Of a stretch of 64,000 nucleotides of DNA, positions 34,590 through 43,054 are shown piece after piece. The notes below the pieces were generated by a model that made no database searches, was not told the DNA's origin, and saw only the letters and a list, made by a program, of their open reading frames with translations. The translations under genes and the position numbers were made by a program. Each line of letters begins with the position of its first letter. Position 1 is the first letter of the stretch. This DNA is from Clostridia bacterium. Its GTDB lineage: Bacteria; Bacillota_A; Clostridia; Christensenellales; Aristaeellaceae. Where the stretch lies: positions 57,937-121,936 of the forward strand of contig BNUH01000003.1 of assembly GCA_025997215.1 (NCBI GenBank), read 5' to 3'.

Positions 34590-36050
34590 ATGAATTGGCG
34601 CTGGATTATCAACCGCCTGTCGCATTTGCTGGCGATCGAGGCGTGCGGCATGCTGCCGCCGCTGCTGGTGTCGCTGGGATATCGCGATGGGGAGACGCTG
34701 ACGTTTGTGCTCTCGATCGCTATTCTCGCTGCGTTAGCGCTGATCACGCGTGCGGTCCGGCCGCACAAGCAGGAGGTATTCGCCAAGGAAGGCCTCGCGC
34801 TGGGCGGGTGCGGATGGTTCCTTATGACCGCGCTGGGTGCGCTGCCGTACCTGCTATCGCCCAGGTTCATCACATACGCGGACGCGTTTTTTGAGGCGGC
34901 GGCTGGATTTTCAACCACAGGCGCGAGTGTGCTGTATGCCGCTGTCGACGGTGAGTATGGCCTATCGCGTGGCCTGCTGCTCTGGCGCGGGCTTACCCAA
35001 TGGATGGGCGGGCTGGGCTTTCTGGTGATGATCGTCGCGGTCGTGCCGTCCACTCAAACGGGCGCGCTACACGTGCTTCGGGCGGAGAGCACCGGCCCGT
35101 CGGTCGAGAAGTTCGTCCCGAAGGTCAGGCAGCACGCGCGCATACTGTATATAATTTACACGGCGTTGACCGTCTCGCTGGCCGGGATATTGATCGCCCT
35201 TGGGATGCCTGTGTTCGAGGCGGCGTGTTATGCGCTGGGTACGATTTCCACGGGCGGATTCACGGTGGATAATGGCCTGGCATCATACGGCAGCCCGGCG
35301 ATTGAGACGACGGTCGCCATATTCATGCTGCTGGCCGGGGTAAATTTTGCCGTGTATTACCTGATCGCGCAGCGGCGATGGCGGGATCTGGCGCGCTATG
35401 AAGAGCTGCGGCTGTATCTGGGTGTCGTCGCTGTTTCGACATTATTTGTTGGGATAAGCGTCTTTCGGGATGTGTATGCGACGGTGGGCGAGTCGGCGCG
35501 GCGGGCGTTTTTCCAGGTGGCGTCCATCGTTACGACGACGGCGTATCCTATAGCCGACTACGCGAAGTGGCCCGCGTTTAGCCAAGGCATGCTGCTGGCG
35601 CTGATGCTGGTGGGCGGGTGCGCGGGTTCCACGACAGGCGCGGTGAAGATGATTCGCTGGCTGCTGCTGTTCAAGGCGGCTAAGCGCGAGACATACCGGA
35701 TACTGCATCCGCGCGTGCGGCGGAGCGTCACGCTGAACGGGCGTGCGGTGGAGGATGAGACGCTGCTCGGCGCGATGGTGTTCATGATACTGTACTTCCT
35801 AACGGTATTGGGGCTGGCGCTGGTGGTTTCGCTGGATGGGAAGGACGTGACGACGAACCTGACGGCGGCGATCGCGTGCGTTGGGAATATCGGCCCTGGC
35901 CTGGGACTGGTGGGGCCGGCGGGCAGCTATGCGGGATTCTCGGCCAGGAGCAAAATGTTCTTGTCGGTGGGGATGATCGTCGGCCGCCTGGAGATTTACC
36001 CCGTGCTGATACTCTGCTCGCCAGCATTCTGGAAGAGAGTTAATATTTAG
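34590..36050 (+). CDS. trkH: Trk/Ktr-type potassium channel subunit TrkH
   Basis: A 486-aa membrane protein with four M1-P-M2 repeats that conducts K+ under TrkA control. Selectivity loops: FSTTGASV, ISTGGFTV, VTTTAYPIAD and CVGNIGPG. In the third loop the usual glycine of TTTGF is alanine (about residue 317). The helix break and GCAGSTTGAVKMIRWLLLFK segment are normal. AGGAGTG ribosome site. Forms an operon with the preceding trkA. Confidence 0.92.
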   Translation: MNWRWIINRLSHLLAIEACGMLPPLLVSLGYRDGETLTFVLSIAILAALALITRAVRPHKQEVFAKEGLALGGCGWFLMTALGALPYLLSPRFITYADAFFEAAAGFSTTGASVLYAAVDGEYGLSRGLLLWRGLTQWMGGLGFLVMIVAVVPSTQTGALHVLRAESTGPSVEKFVPKVRQHARILYIIYTALTVSLAGILIALGMPVFEAACYALGTISTGGFTVDNGLASYGSPAIETTVAIFMLLAGVNFAVYYLIAQRRWRDLARYEELRLYLGVVAVSTLFVGISVFRDVYATVGESARRAFFQVASIVTTTAYPIADYAKWPAFSQGMLLALMLVGGCAGSTTGAVKMIRWLLLFKAAKRETYRILHPRVRRSVTLNGRAVEDETLLGAMVFMILYFLTVLGLALVVSLDGKDVTTNLTAAIACVGNIGPGLGLVGPAGSYAGFSARSKMFLSVGMIVGRLEIYPVLILCSPAFWKRVNI

Positions 36051-36101
36051 CTATAATATAAGAATGGAGCGCTTTATGACGCCCCATTCTGTTATACTTT
36101 A

Positions 36102-38006
36102 TTATTGTGAATCTCCGCAGACGTCGTCGGGGTTCATCTTTGGGCCGTCGCTGCACCCGCATAGACAGGTCACGCGGTCCAACGCATCCACTATCGCGCG
36201 TTCCAGGTCGGTCAGATCGCCAATCAACTGGCGCGCGCACTCGTTGATGTCCAGGAGTTCCTGCGGCGTGTTCGCCATCTGTATCATCCGCTGGATTTTC
36301 TCGCCCTCGCAGTTGATGATCATGGCCAGGGCATACTCCTGTGCGGCTATGCTGGCGATCATGCTAACGCAGCTGTCCCTGTCGTTAGGTATGGTCGGAC
36401 AGGTAGGGCAGATAGGAGGCGGTGGCGGCGGACAAGGCTCGGGACACGACGGACACGGCGGGCAAGGTGGATACGGCGGACACGGTGGGTATGGCGGATA
36501 AGGCGGCCACGGCCACTGCGGACAATCGCACCAATCCGGCCAATCCGGGCAAGGCGGCCAGGCAGGTCCCGGCTCCGGCGGCCACGGCGGACACGGTGGC
36601 CATGGCGGTTCCCATGGACATGGCGGTCCTGGCGGCGGCGGGCAGGGCGGCTCGGGAGGCCACGGCAGATCCGGAGGCCACGGCGGCCACAACGCCGGCT
36701 GGCATGTCGGCATCATCGGCGGGCATTCCGGCGGCGGCGGACATAGCGGCGGCATAGGCGGCGGTTCAGGCGGCCATGGGCACGGCGGTCCCGGCGGCGG
36801 TGGATACGGCGGGTATGGACACGGCGGCGGCGGTGGTGGCGGGAACGTTGGGTACGGGGGATACGTCGGGAACGGTGGAATCGTCGGCCACGGTGGAATC
36901 GTAGGCCAAGGTGGGATCGTCGGGAACGGTGGGATCGTCGGCCAAGGTGGGATCGTTGGCCACGGCGGTATTGTTGGCCACGGTGGAATCGTCGGGAACG
37001 GCGGAATCGTCGGCCACGGCGGGATCGTTGGCCATGGAGGATACGTCGGCCATGGAGGATACGTCGGGAATGACGGCCCAGTCGGGAATGTCGGATACGA
37101 CGGCCCAGTCGGATGTGTCGGGTACGACGGCCCAGTCGGATGTGTCGGGTACGACGGCCCAGTCGGATGTGTCGGGTACGACGGCCCGGTTGGATGCGTC
37201 GGATACGTTGGCCCAGTCGGGTGCGTCGGATATGTTGGCCCAGTCGGATGCGTTGGATGTGACGGCCCGGTCGGATGCGTTGGGTATGTCGGCCCGGTCG
37301 GATGCGTCGGGTACGACGGCCCGGTCGGGTGCGTCGGGTGTGTCGGGTACGTTGGATATGTAGGATACGACGGTCCTGACGGCCATATCGGGCATGTCGG
37401 GTACGTCGGACAAGGCGGGCACACGGGTGGAAACGGCGGCGGCGGGCAGGCAGGCCTGCAGTACGGATCAGCAAGCCACGCGTTCATGGATTCTTCTGAA
37501 TCTATAATTAAATCCTCCTGAACAGGCCACGATTGGAACATGGATGAAACACTCGGCGTTCTCAACCCCGGCCAGTCCTTTGAACCCAACTGGCTGTATA
37601 GGACACCGGAGTCACCGAAGCGGCCGCTGCCTTCGGACGCTGGCCCGAAGCCCGGCGGTATCTGCTGGATGTACGCGGGCGGGCGCGGCTCACATGCGCT
37701 GCCCAGTGGCAGCCAGGCGTTGGCCTCCTGCGGCCCGCAGCCATCGTCGCACGGCAGCGGACCGTATGGTTCGCATTGCTGCGTGTCCATGCGGTCATAT
37801 GGCGGCTGCGTATTCTCCCGGAGCGGGATGGGCGGCCACGGCGCGCGCATCCAGCCCGAGTGCGCCTCCGGCATGAATGGGGGCTGGTCGGCCAAATGGC
37901 TGCACGGCTGATCACCCGGGCGCTCCGCGTCGCACTCTCGCGGGCGGCCGCGTCCATCATCTGGGTACGGGCCATTCGGTACGGTATAATAATAGCGATC
38001 CATCAC
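36102..38006 (-). CDS. Proline-rich tandem-repeat protein with C-terminal helical module
   Basis: 634 aa without a signal peptide. Residues 1-190 are polar and Pro/Gly/Cys-rich. The middle (about 195-540) consists of tandem repeats: nine-residue units of the TGPSYPTHP type, then TIPPWP/TIPPFP units, then Pro-Cys-Trp runs. Residues about 540-634 form a helical module (SMIASIAAQEYALAMIINCE, then GEKIQ ... LLDINECARQLIGDLTDLE) ending in CLCGC. Similar helical ends occur in collagen-like and spore-associated proteins of clostridia and bacilli. A structural role in a spore or cell surface layer is inferred. GGAGGA precedes the start. Confidence 0.65.
   Translation of the reverse strand: MMDRYYYTVPNGPYPDDGRGRPRECDAERPGDQPCSHLADQPPFMPEAHSGWMRAPWPPIPLRENTQPPYDRMDTQQCEPYGPLPCDDGCGPQEANAWLPLGSACEPRPPAYIQQIPPGFGPASEGSGRFGDSGVLYSQLGSKDWPGLRTPSVSSMFQSWPVQEDLIIDSEESMNAWLADPYCRPACPPPPFPPVCPPCPTYPTCPIWPSGPSYPTYPTYPTHPTHPTGPSYPTHPTGPTYPTHPTGPSHPTHPTGPTYPTHPTGPTYPTHPTGPSYPTHPTGPSYPTHPTGPSYPTHPTGPSYPTFPTGPSFPTYPPWPTYPPWPTIPPWPTIPPFPTIPPWPTIPPWPTIPPWPTIPPFPTIPPWPTIPPWPTIPPFPTYPPYPTFPPPPPPPCPYPPYPPPPGPPCPWPPEPPPMPPLCPPPPECPPMMPTCQPALWPPWPPDLPWPPEPPCPPPPGPPCPWEPPWPPCPPWPPEPGPAWPPCPDWPDWCDCPQWPWPPYPPYPPCPPYPPCPPCPSCPEPCPPPPPPICPTCPTIPNDRDSCVSMIASIAAQEYALAMIINCEGEKIQRMIQMANTPQELLDINECARQLIGDLTDLERAIVDALDRVTCLCGCSDGPKMNPDDVCGDSQ
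36835..37375 (-). repeat. Tandem coding repeats in the proline-rich gene
   Basis: Two arrays. At about 37080-37375, 27-bp units (protein TGPSYPTHP) with near-identical neighbours. At about 36840-37070, 18-bp units (protein TIPPWP or TIPPFP). Units stay in frame, and third-position changes are mixed with identical neighbours, so copy number has probably changed by slippage or recombination. Confidence 0.8.
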
Positions 38007-38157
38007 AATCGTTCCTCCCGCTGATACTCCACATTATTCGCTGCAAGACGCGCTCGTTCGTGATGACAAGCGAATAGCCTGTTCCTTTTTCAGCGGACAT
38101 GTATTATAATGGGAAAAACAGCCCTACAGTTCAGTTTGATTATCTTGGAGGAATATG

Positions 38158-39471
38158 ATGGTTGATTATAGTGATAAGATAATTACCGTTGACGACGCGC
38201 TAAGCATGGTTCAATCCCGCATGAATATTACCTCGGCAATGGCCGCATCCATGCCGATGGAATTTTTTTCCAAGCTCCACACAATCGCGGATCGTGTCGA
38301 GGATGTGATTATCACGTGCTGCCTGCCCACGGTTGAGTTCGAGTTCATGCAGAAACGTTATCTTGACAAAGCGTTTATACTGCATAGCCTGTTTTACTCG
38401 CCACCGCTTAGGCGAATTCATTCGACCGGACGTGTGTCGTTCGTCCCGAACAGCCTGCATTATTCCGGACGCAAGCGCAACGACGCTATCCAGACGGACA
38501 TATTCATATCCTCCGCGTCGATGCCCGACGAGGACGGATACGTTTACATCAGCAGTAGTAATGAATATGAAACTGTAATCTGTGAGAAGGCCAAGAAGAT
38601 CATATTCGAGTGCAGCCCGAATATTCCGCATGTGCGTGGTGACAGCCGTGTGCCGCTTTCGCGGGTGGATCACATCATCCTGGCGGATTACCGCCTGCCG
38701 GTGCTGGAGGATGCGCCGATCAACGATCGCGACATGGCCATCGGCGGATTCGTCAGCGGCCTGATTAACGACGGCGATACGATACAGGTGGGCATCGGCG
38801 GTATCCCCAACGCAGTCTGCGAATCCATTATGAATAAGAAGGATCTCGGTGTGCATACCGAGATGATGATCACGGGCATCATGCGCCTGATGAAACACGG
38901 CGCTGTAACCGGTTCCAAGAAAAGCCTCGAGCCGGGCAAGGTGGTCTTTGCGTTCGCGTTTGGCACGCAGGAGTTGTACGACTTCATGGATGGCAACGAT
39001 CAGCTTTTGATGCGCTCGGGTTCCTGGGTGAACGACCCGATGATCGTTGGGCTGAACGATAATATGGTTTCCATCAACACAACCGTCGAGATTGACTTAA
39101 CGGGCCAGTGCTGCTCCGAAAGCATCGGCAACCATCAGATCTCGGGCACGGGCGGCACCAGCGACATGGCGGCCGGAGCGCAGCGCGCAAAGAATGGCCG
39201 ATCAATTATGGCGTTATATTCAACTGCCCGCATAAAGAATGCCGCGACGGGTGAGTATGAGGATATATCCAAGATAGTCCCATCATTGAAGGACGGTGCG
39301 GCCGTGTCGCTCCAGCGTAACGACACCGACTGGGTTGTAACGGAATTCGGCGCTGTCAACCTGCGCGGCCAGGATATCCGCACTCGTGCGCAACGGTTGA
39401 TCTCCATCGCGCATCCGAGATTCCGCGAGGAGCTGATGCAAGCCGCCGCGCGTTATGAGTATATCATGTAA
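38158..39471 (+). CDS. Acetyl-CoA hydrolase/transferase, 4-hydroxybutyrate CoA-transferase-like
   Basis: About 437 aa. Moves CoA between short acyl groups, as in butyrate or 4-aminobutyrate fermentation. Family I signatures: IQVGIGGIPNAVCESI, LGVHTEMMITGIMRLM, WVNDPMIVGLNDNMVSIN, VEIDLTGQCCSESIG, GTGGTSDMAAGAQRA and the C-terminal VVTEFGAVNLRG with IAHPRFREEL. Length matches the AbfT/Cat2 group. ATG 38158 has GGAGG at 6 nt; ATG 38155 is also possible. It stands alone between unrelated genes, with TATAAT at 38105-38110 upstream. Confidence 0.87.
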   Translation: MVDYSDKIITVDDALSMVQSRMNITSAMAASMPMEFFSKLHTIADRVEDVIITCCLPTVEFEFMQKRYLDKAFILHSLFYSPPLRRIHSTGRVSFVPNSLHYSGRKRNDAIQTDIFISSASMPDEDGYVYISSSNEYETVICEKAKKIIFECSPNIPHVRGDSRVPLSRVDHIILADYRLPVLEDAPINDRDMAIGGFVSGLINDGDTIQVGIGGIPNAVCESIMNKKDLGVHTEMMITGIMRLMKHGAVTGSKKSLEPGKVVFAFAFGTQELYDFMDGNDQLLMRSGSWVNDPMIVGLNDNMVSINTTVEIDLTGQCCSESIGNHQISGTGGTSDMAAGAQRAKNGRSIMALYSTARIKNAATGEYEDISKIVPSLKDGAAVSLQRNDTDWVVTEFGAVNLRGQDIRTRAQRLISIAHPRFREELMQAAARYEYIM

Positions 39472-39485
39472 TGCTGTTCCCCGAT

Positions 39486-40397
39486 TCAACTATACTGGAA
39501 ATTCAGCGTTCGGGCGTTAGTATCCAGCGACGCCCTTACCCCGATCGGGAATATCGCGTGCCTCGTGCCGTGGCCGAAGTCGTCCGTGTACACTACCGGG
39601 ATATCGTGCGCCCGGCCCAGGCGTTCCATGCGCCGGAGCAGCACATCCGGCGCTTGGTCAGCAAAGTGCCCGAATATGAACCCCACCGTCCGCTGCATGA
39701 TAGCGCTCTGCTCTATGAACGTAATGTACGCGTTGTACGAACTCGGCGGGCTGAACCCCGCGTAATCCTCTATGAATAATAGGTAACGCTCGTCCGGGTC
39801 GTACTTGAAGTTGGGGTTGGTCATCATCAGCGCGAATAGCAGCGAGTAGCCGCCCAATAACCTGCCTTCACAACGGCCCGCATGTAAAATCTGCCACTCG
39901 CTGTCGCTTTCAAACGAATCTGCGCTATGGCCGCTGACAAAATGCGACGCGAACTGCGACCAATTATACTGCCGCAGGTCGGCGAATTCGCCCGGCGACA
40001 TGCCATAATATGTCACCAATCCTGTCTGCGCGTGCACGGCGTTCAGGATGCACGTGCCGTCGCTGTAACTGCTAAGCAGTTTGGGGTGCTTGCGTATGTT
40101 ATCATAATCGATCAGTGGCAGCACATCCACGCCGCAATCGCCGCCGCCGAAAAAGACCATCCGCACTTTATCGTCGGCAATCATTTCGTTGAAGTCGTCG
40201 GCGCGTTCTGACGCGCTGGCGACGTTGATGTATGTGTCCTTATAAATATTCCTGCCCGTTTTCACATTGAACCCCAGCCGCTCCAGCACGCGGACCGTGC
40301 GCGTGTGATGGACTGGATCCGCGACATGGCTGGGCTGAACGATACCGATGGTATCGCCAAGATTTAACCGTTCCGGGAGGAATGGGGTTGTTTTCAT
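39486..40397 (-). CDS. Peptidase S66 family protein (LD-carboxypeptidase/MccF-like)
   Basis: About 303 aa. N-terminal LNLGDTIGIVQPSH, then the nucleophile elbow SYSDGTCILNAVHAQTGL, GRLLGGYSLLFALM, the acid in LLFIEDYAGF and the His in FGHGTRHAIFPIG complete a Ser-Glu-His triad. LdcA members trim murein tetrapeptides; MccF members cleave microcin-like aminoacyl nucleotides. The sequence is nearer the MccF-like branch by its YGMSPGEF segment, but the substrate is not proven. ATG 40397 has AGGAGG. Confidence 0.87.
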   Translation of the reverse strand: MKTTPFLPERLNLGDTIGIVQPSHVADPVHHTRTVRVLERLGFNVKTGRNIYKDTYINVASASERADDFNEMIADDKVRMVFFGGGDCGVDVLPLIDYDNIRKHPKLLSSYSDGTCILNAVHAQTGLVTYYGMSPGEFADLRQYNWSQFASHFVSGHSADSFESDSEWQILHAGRCEGRLLGGYSLLFALMMTNPNFKYDPDERYLLFIEDYAGFSPPSSYNAYITFIEQSAIMQRTVGFIFGHFADQAPDVLLRRMERLGRAHDIPVVYTDDFGHGTRHAIFPIGVRASLDTNARTLNFQYS

Positions 40398-40447
40398 GAT
40401 GATTATGCCTCCTACGTTTGTCTGAATGACTTTCAGCATTGCTGCGG

Positions 40448-40753
40448 TCAATCATGTAATTCACTTTGTTTGTCCATCTCTTTTACATAATTTCTATAGG
40501 CAAGTGGAGTCCCCTCTTTCTTGGCGGCAACCATCTCTATCGTATTAACCAGCGCAGTAACCTTATCTTCAAGGATCGGTTGCAGACAAACGGGTATATG
40601 ATCATTATGGTATCTATGTAAGGCAACGCATTCTTTGCATTTGCCATGCCAATCACAAAGTGTATTAGGACAAGTACATTTAGTAACTTCGGCATCAGAA
40701 GCCAGCTCCCGATTCTTTTTTACTGATGCGTAATACTCTTCCTTGGATCGCAT
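40448..40753 (-). CDS. Small cytosolic Cys-containing protein
   Basis: 101 aa: MRSKEEYYASVKKNRELASD, then the conserved CTCPNTLCDWHGKCKECVAL block with HRYHNDHIPVCL. Clostridia have many similar short proteins of unknown function; the CxC-x5-C-x4-C-x2-C set suggests metal binding. It has AAGGAAG and a promoter with -10 at 40813-40818. Confidence 0.75.
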   Translation of the reverse strand: MRSKEEYYASVKKNRELASDAEVTKCTCPNTLCDWHGKCKECVALHRYHNDHIPVCLQPILEDKVTALVNTIEMVAAKKEGTPLAYRNYVKEMDKQSELHD

Positions 40754-40812
40754 GTCACGACACTTCCTTCAGTTAAGTTTGGCTGCGTGCCACTGTGTCT
40801 TACCTCACCGCT

Positions 40813-40842
40813 ATCATATACCAGCTAAGCGACCGCAGTCAA
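40813..40842 (-). promoter_or_regulatory. Promoter of the small Cys protein; same motif as at 41923
   Basis: Minus strand TTGACT (40842-40837), 18 bp, TATGAT (40818-40813). About 40 bp here resemble the promoter at 41923-41952. The rest of 40754-41047 shows no gene. Confidence 0.6.
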
Positions 40843-41047
40843 CCGCCAAATTTGTGCGCAGTGCAAGGACATCATCTGTTCTTCGGAGAAAACAAGCGAA
40901 AGAAAGACTGGCTTGAAATTGAATCAACGTTTTATGTGCAGCTATTACGATAAAATATCTAGCTCCCACAAATAAGCATGATATATGTTAAACCATCCGC
41001 ATCTTTTTCGGAGTACCTTGCCAGAATTGTCTCATATGCATATATCA

Positions 41048-41851
41048 CTATTTCCGTGCGCTGACACCCATCCATGACGGTAGCGCTCGCCATGGGTTGA
41101 GCTTCCAGTCATATTGAGCATAATTGTCCCGCTCGCGCTCTGCATATGTTTTGTAGTACCAGGCGAACGCCATTATTTCATCAGGGTAGGATTGCATGTC
41201 GTGATAATCAGTAATGGTAAAACCGGAAGCAAGCAGGGAACGCAGAAAATCCTCAACCCGCCAGGCAAAGGTGGGTGCGTTTCCATCTTTGGAGTCAAAA
41301 AACGGACCAACGTCGACAAATGGTTTCTGAATCTTCACCTCTGAACCGCTTTCATCAAAAGGCCGATGCCAAGGATGCGTGTCAAAAAACACAAATGCAC
41401 CACCAGGTTTCAAGGTTTTGTGGATCATGCTATACATGGCACACAGATCGCTGATCCACACATGCACTCCGTTTGACATGTAGACCAGATCGAACTCACC
41501 ATAAGGGATACCGTCCAGCGTCATGCTGTCGGCTTGTTGGAATGTTATACTCCAATTGTGCGCATCCGCGATACGCGCTGCATTCTCCAGCTGACGCTCC
41601 GCAATGTCGGTTGATGTAACCGTTGCGCCTAACAGATGAAAGCCAAACACAGCAATATTATCGCCGCTTGACGGGACGAGCACGCGTTTCCCGTGCACAT
41701 CCGGCATTGATGCACGCAGCATATTCCATACATCGCGTGGAAACGCTTTTGTTGGATCGAGTTCAATGCTAGCTAGATCAGCGTCGATACAACTCTCGGC
41801 AAAATATGTATCAGACCTATCGTTCCAGTTCTTACGGGTCAGTTCGTTCAT
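41048..41851 (-). CDS. Class I SAM-dependent methyltransferase
   Basis: 267 aa. SAM-binding motif I is divergent (KRVLVPSSGDNIAVFGFHLL); then ATVTSTDIAERQLENAARIA, FDLVYMSNGVHVWI and LKPGGAFVFFDTHPWH follow in Rossmann order. It resembles the SmtA/UbiE-like small-molecule group. The C-terminal WYYKTYAERERDNYAQYDW is typical of unassigned clostridial members. Substrate unknown. It has its own promoter with a palindromic operator. Confidence 0.82.
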   Translation of the reverse strand: MNELTRKNWNDRSDTYFAESCIDADLASIELDPTKAFPRDVWNMLRASMPDVHGKRVLVPSSGDNIAVFGFHLLGATVTSTDIAERQLENAARIADAHNWSITFQQADSMTLDGIPYGEFDLVYMSNGVHVWISDLCAMYSMIHKTLKPGGAFVFFDTHPWHRPFDESGSEVKIQKPFVDVGPFFDSKDGNAPTFAWRVEDFLRSLLASGFTITDYHDMQSYPDEIMAFAWYYKTYAERERDNYAQYDWKLNPWRALPSWMGVSARK

Positions 41852-41917
41852 GAAACAAAATCTCCCTTTGGTGATTCAGCAAAACGGCGAGAGAGCGTGA
41901 CACTGTGGATTACCTGA

Positions 41918-41952
41918 CTGGTATCATATACCAGTCGGATAGCCGCAGTCAA
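41918..41952 (-). promoter_or_regulatory. Promoter and palindromic operator of the methyltransferase gene
   Basis: Minus strand TTGACT (41952-41947), 18 bp, TATGAT (41928-41923). The -10 lies inside a perfect inverted repeat CTGGTAT-CAT-ATACCAG (41918-41934), which a repressor could occupy. Confidence 0.6.
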
Positions 41953-42022
41953 CCGGCAAATCTGCATGATTGAAAAGTTCGGACGATTCTGCTATACTAT
42001 TTCACAGAAGGGGAGTGACGCT

Positions 42023-42991
42023 GTGGCTAAAAGAATTGTGAACTCCAAGAGCCGTATTAAGACGAATCGGCAGTATAAGAGCAGCGTATTCGCCTCCTAC
42101 TTCTCGGAGACGAATCAACGCTTGATTGAGATATACAATGCGTTTTCGAATGTGGCATACCCTGCGGATACGCCTATTGAGGTAAACACGATCGACAACG
42201 CGCTGTTTTATGGGTTGGTAAACGATGTGTCTTTTGTGTTGGATAACGTGCTGGTCGTGCTGATTGAACATCAGTCTACATGGAACCCGAATATGCCGTT
42301 CAGAATTCTGCTGTACATTGTAGAGATTCTGAAGAGAATATATCACGATCCGAAGCCGTTCTATAAGTCTACGCTGCAGGAAATTGACAAGATTCGGTGT
42401 TTTGTCCTATATAATGGAAACGATGAGAAGCCGGATGTGACTAAGTTGAGGCTTTCAGATGCTTTCAAGAAAGTCGCTGACGTCATCGACGATCCTGAAT
42501 TGGATACCCAACTGGAATTAGTGATTCCGGTTTATAACATTAACGCTGGCAGAAATCCGGAGATACTGGCAAAGAGTAAGTCTCTGCAGGATTATACATT
42601 ATTCACCGCCAAAGTGAATGAGGCAAAAGCCACGGGGAAAGACTTAACGCAAGCCGTCGAGACGGCTATAAAATACTGCATTGGGCATAATATAATGGCA
42701 GATTACTTAAAGACACATGGAACGGAGGTGCGCAGCGTGTTATTTGCTGATATAACTGTAGAAGAAATCGGGGAAGTGAGGTTTGAAGAGGGGCTGGAGA
42801 TAGGTGAGGCAAGAGGCCGTGTTGAAGGCCGGGCTGAAGGCCGGACTGAAGGCCGGACTGAAGGCAAGATCGACCAAGCCATAAAAATGGCTACAAAGTT
42901 GATAAAACGCAATGATCCTGATGATCTGATAGCCGATCTGACCGAACTCCCTATAAGCGAAATAAAGCGCTTAAGAGGGTTGTATGCATAA
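42023..42991 (+). CDS. Rpn-family PD-(D/E)XK nuclease / putative transposase
   Basis: About 322 aa. The N-terminal nuclease-like fold has NDVSFVLDN and VVLIEHQSTWNPNMPFRILL, where the D and E-x-Q match the family catalytic residues. Rpn proteins are DNA nucleases that promote RecA-independent recombination. The C-terminal part has RVEGRAEGRTEGRTEGK, in-frame 12-bp repeats seen in many relatives, then a helical end. GTG 42023 is chosen because GGGGAG is 7 nt upstream. Confidence 0.82.
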   Translation: MAKRIVNSKSRIKTNRQYKSSVFASYFSETNQRLIEIYNAFSNVAYPADTPIEVNTIDNALFYGLVNDVSFVLDNVLVVLIEHQSTWNPNMPFRILLYIVEILKRIYHDPKPFYKSTLQEIDKIRCFVLYNGNDEKPDVTKLRLSDAFKKVADVIDDPELDTQLELVIPVYNINAGRNPEILAKSKSLQDYTLFTAKVNEAKATGKDLTQAVETAIKYCIGHNIMADYLKTHGTEVRSVLFADITVEEIGEVRFEEGLEIGEARGRVEGRAEGRTEGRTEGKIDQAIKMATKLIKRNDPDDLIADLTELPISEIKRLRGLYA

Positions 42992-43030
42992 TGTTACACT
43001 TGAATCTCAGGAATGCAAGAAATCCGATTC

Positions 43031-43054
43031 GGTGCCGTTAAACTAAACGGTACC
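43031..43054. terminator. Hairpin between convergent genes
   Basis: GGTGCCGTT and AACGGTACC (one G-T pair) with a 6-nt loop, between the Rpn-like gene (+) and the amino-acid ABC ATPase (-). It overlaps the ATPase stop codon. Confidence 0.5.

Noticed and set aside
36840..37370. CRISPR-like regular repeats
   Set aside because: The units are short (18 and 27 bp), contiguous without spacers and in frame with a protein; no cas genes are present.
36713..37474. Long open frames of 150-253 codons on both strands inside the proline-rich gene
   Set aside because: They are other readings of the tandem repeats (Arg-rich, Ser/Asp-rich or Gly-rich arrays), have no start signals and no conserved C-terminal domain; the frame ending in the helical module is the real one.
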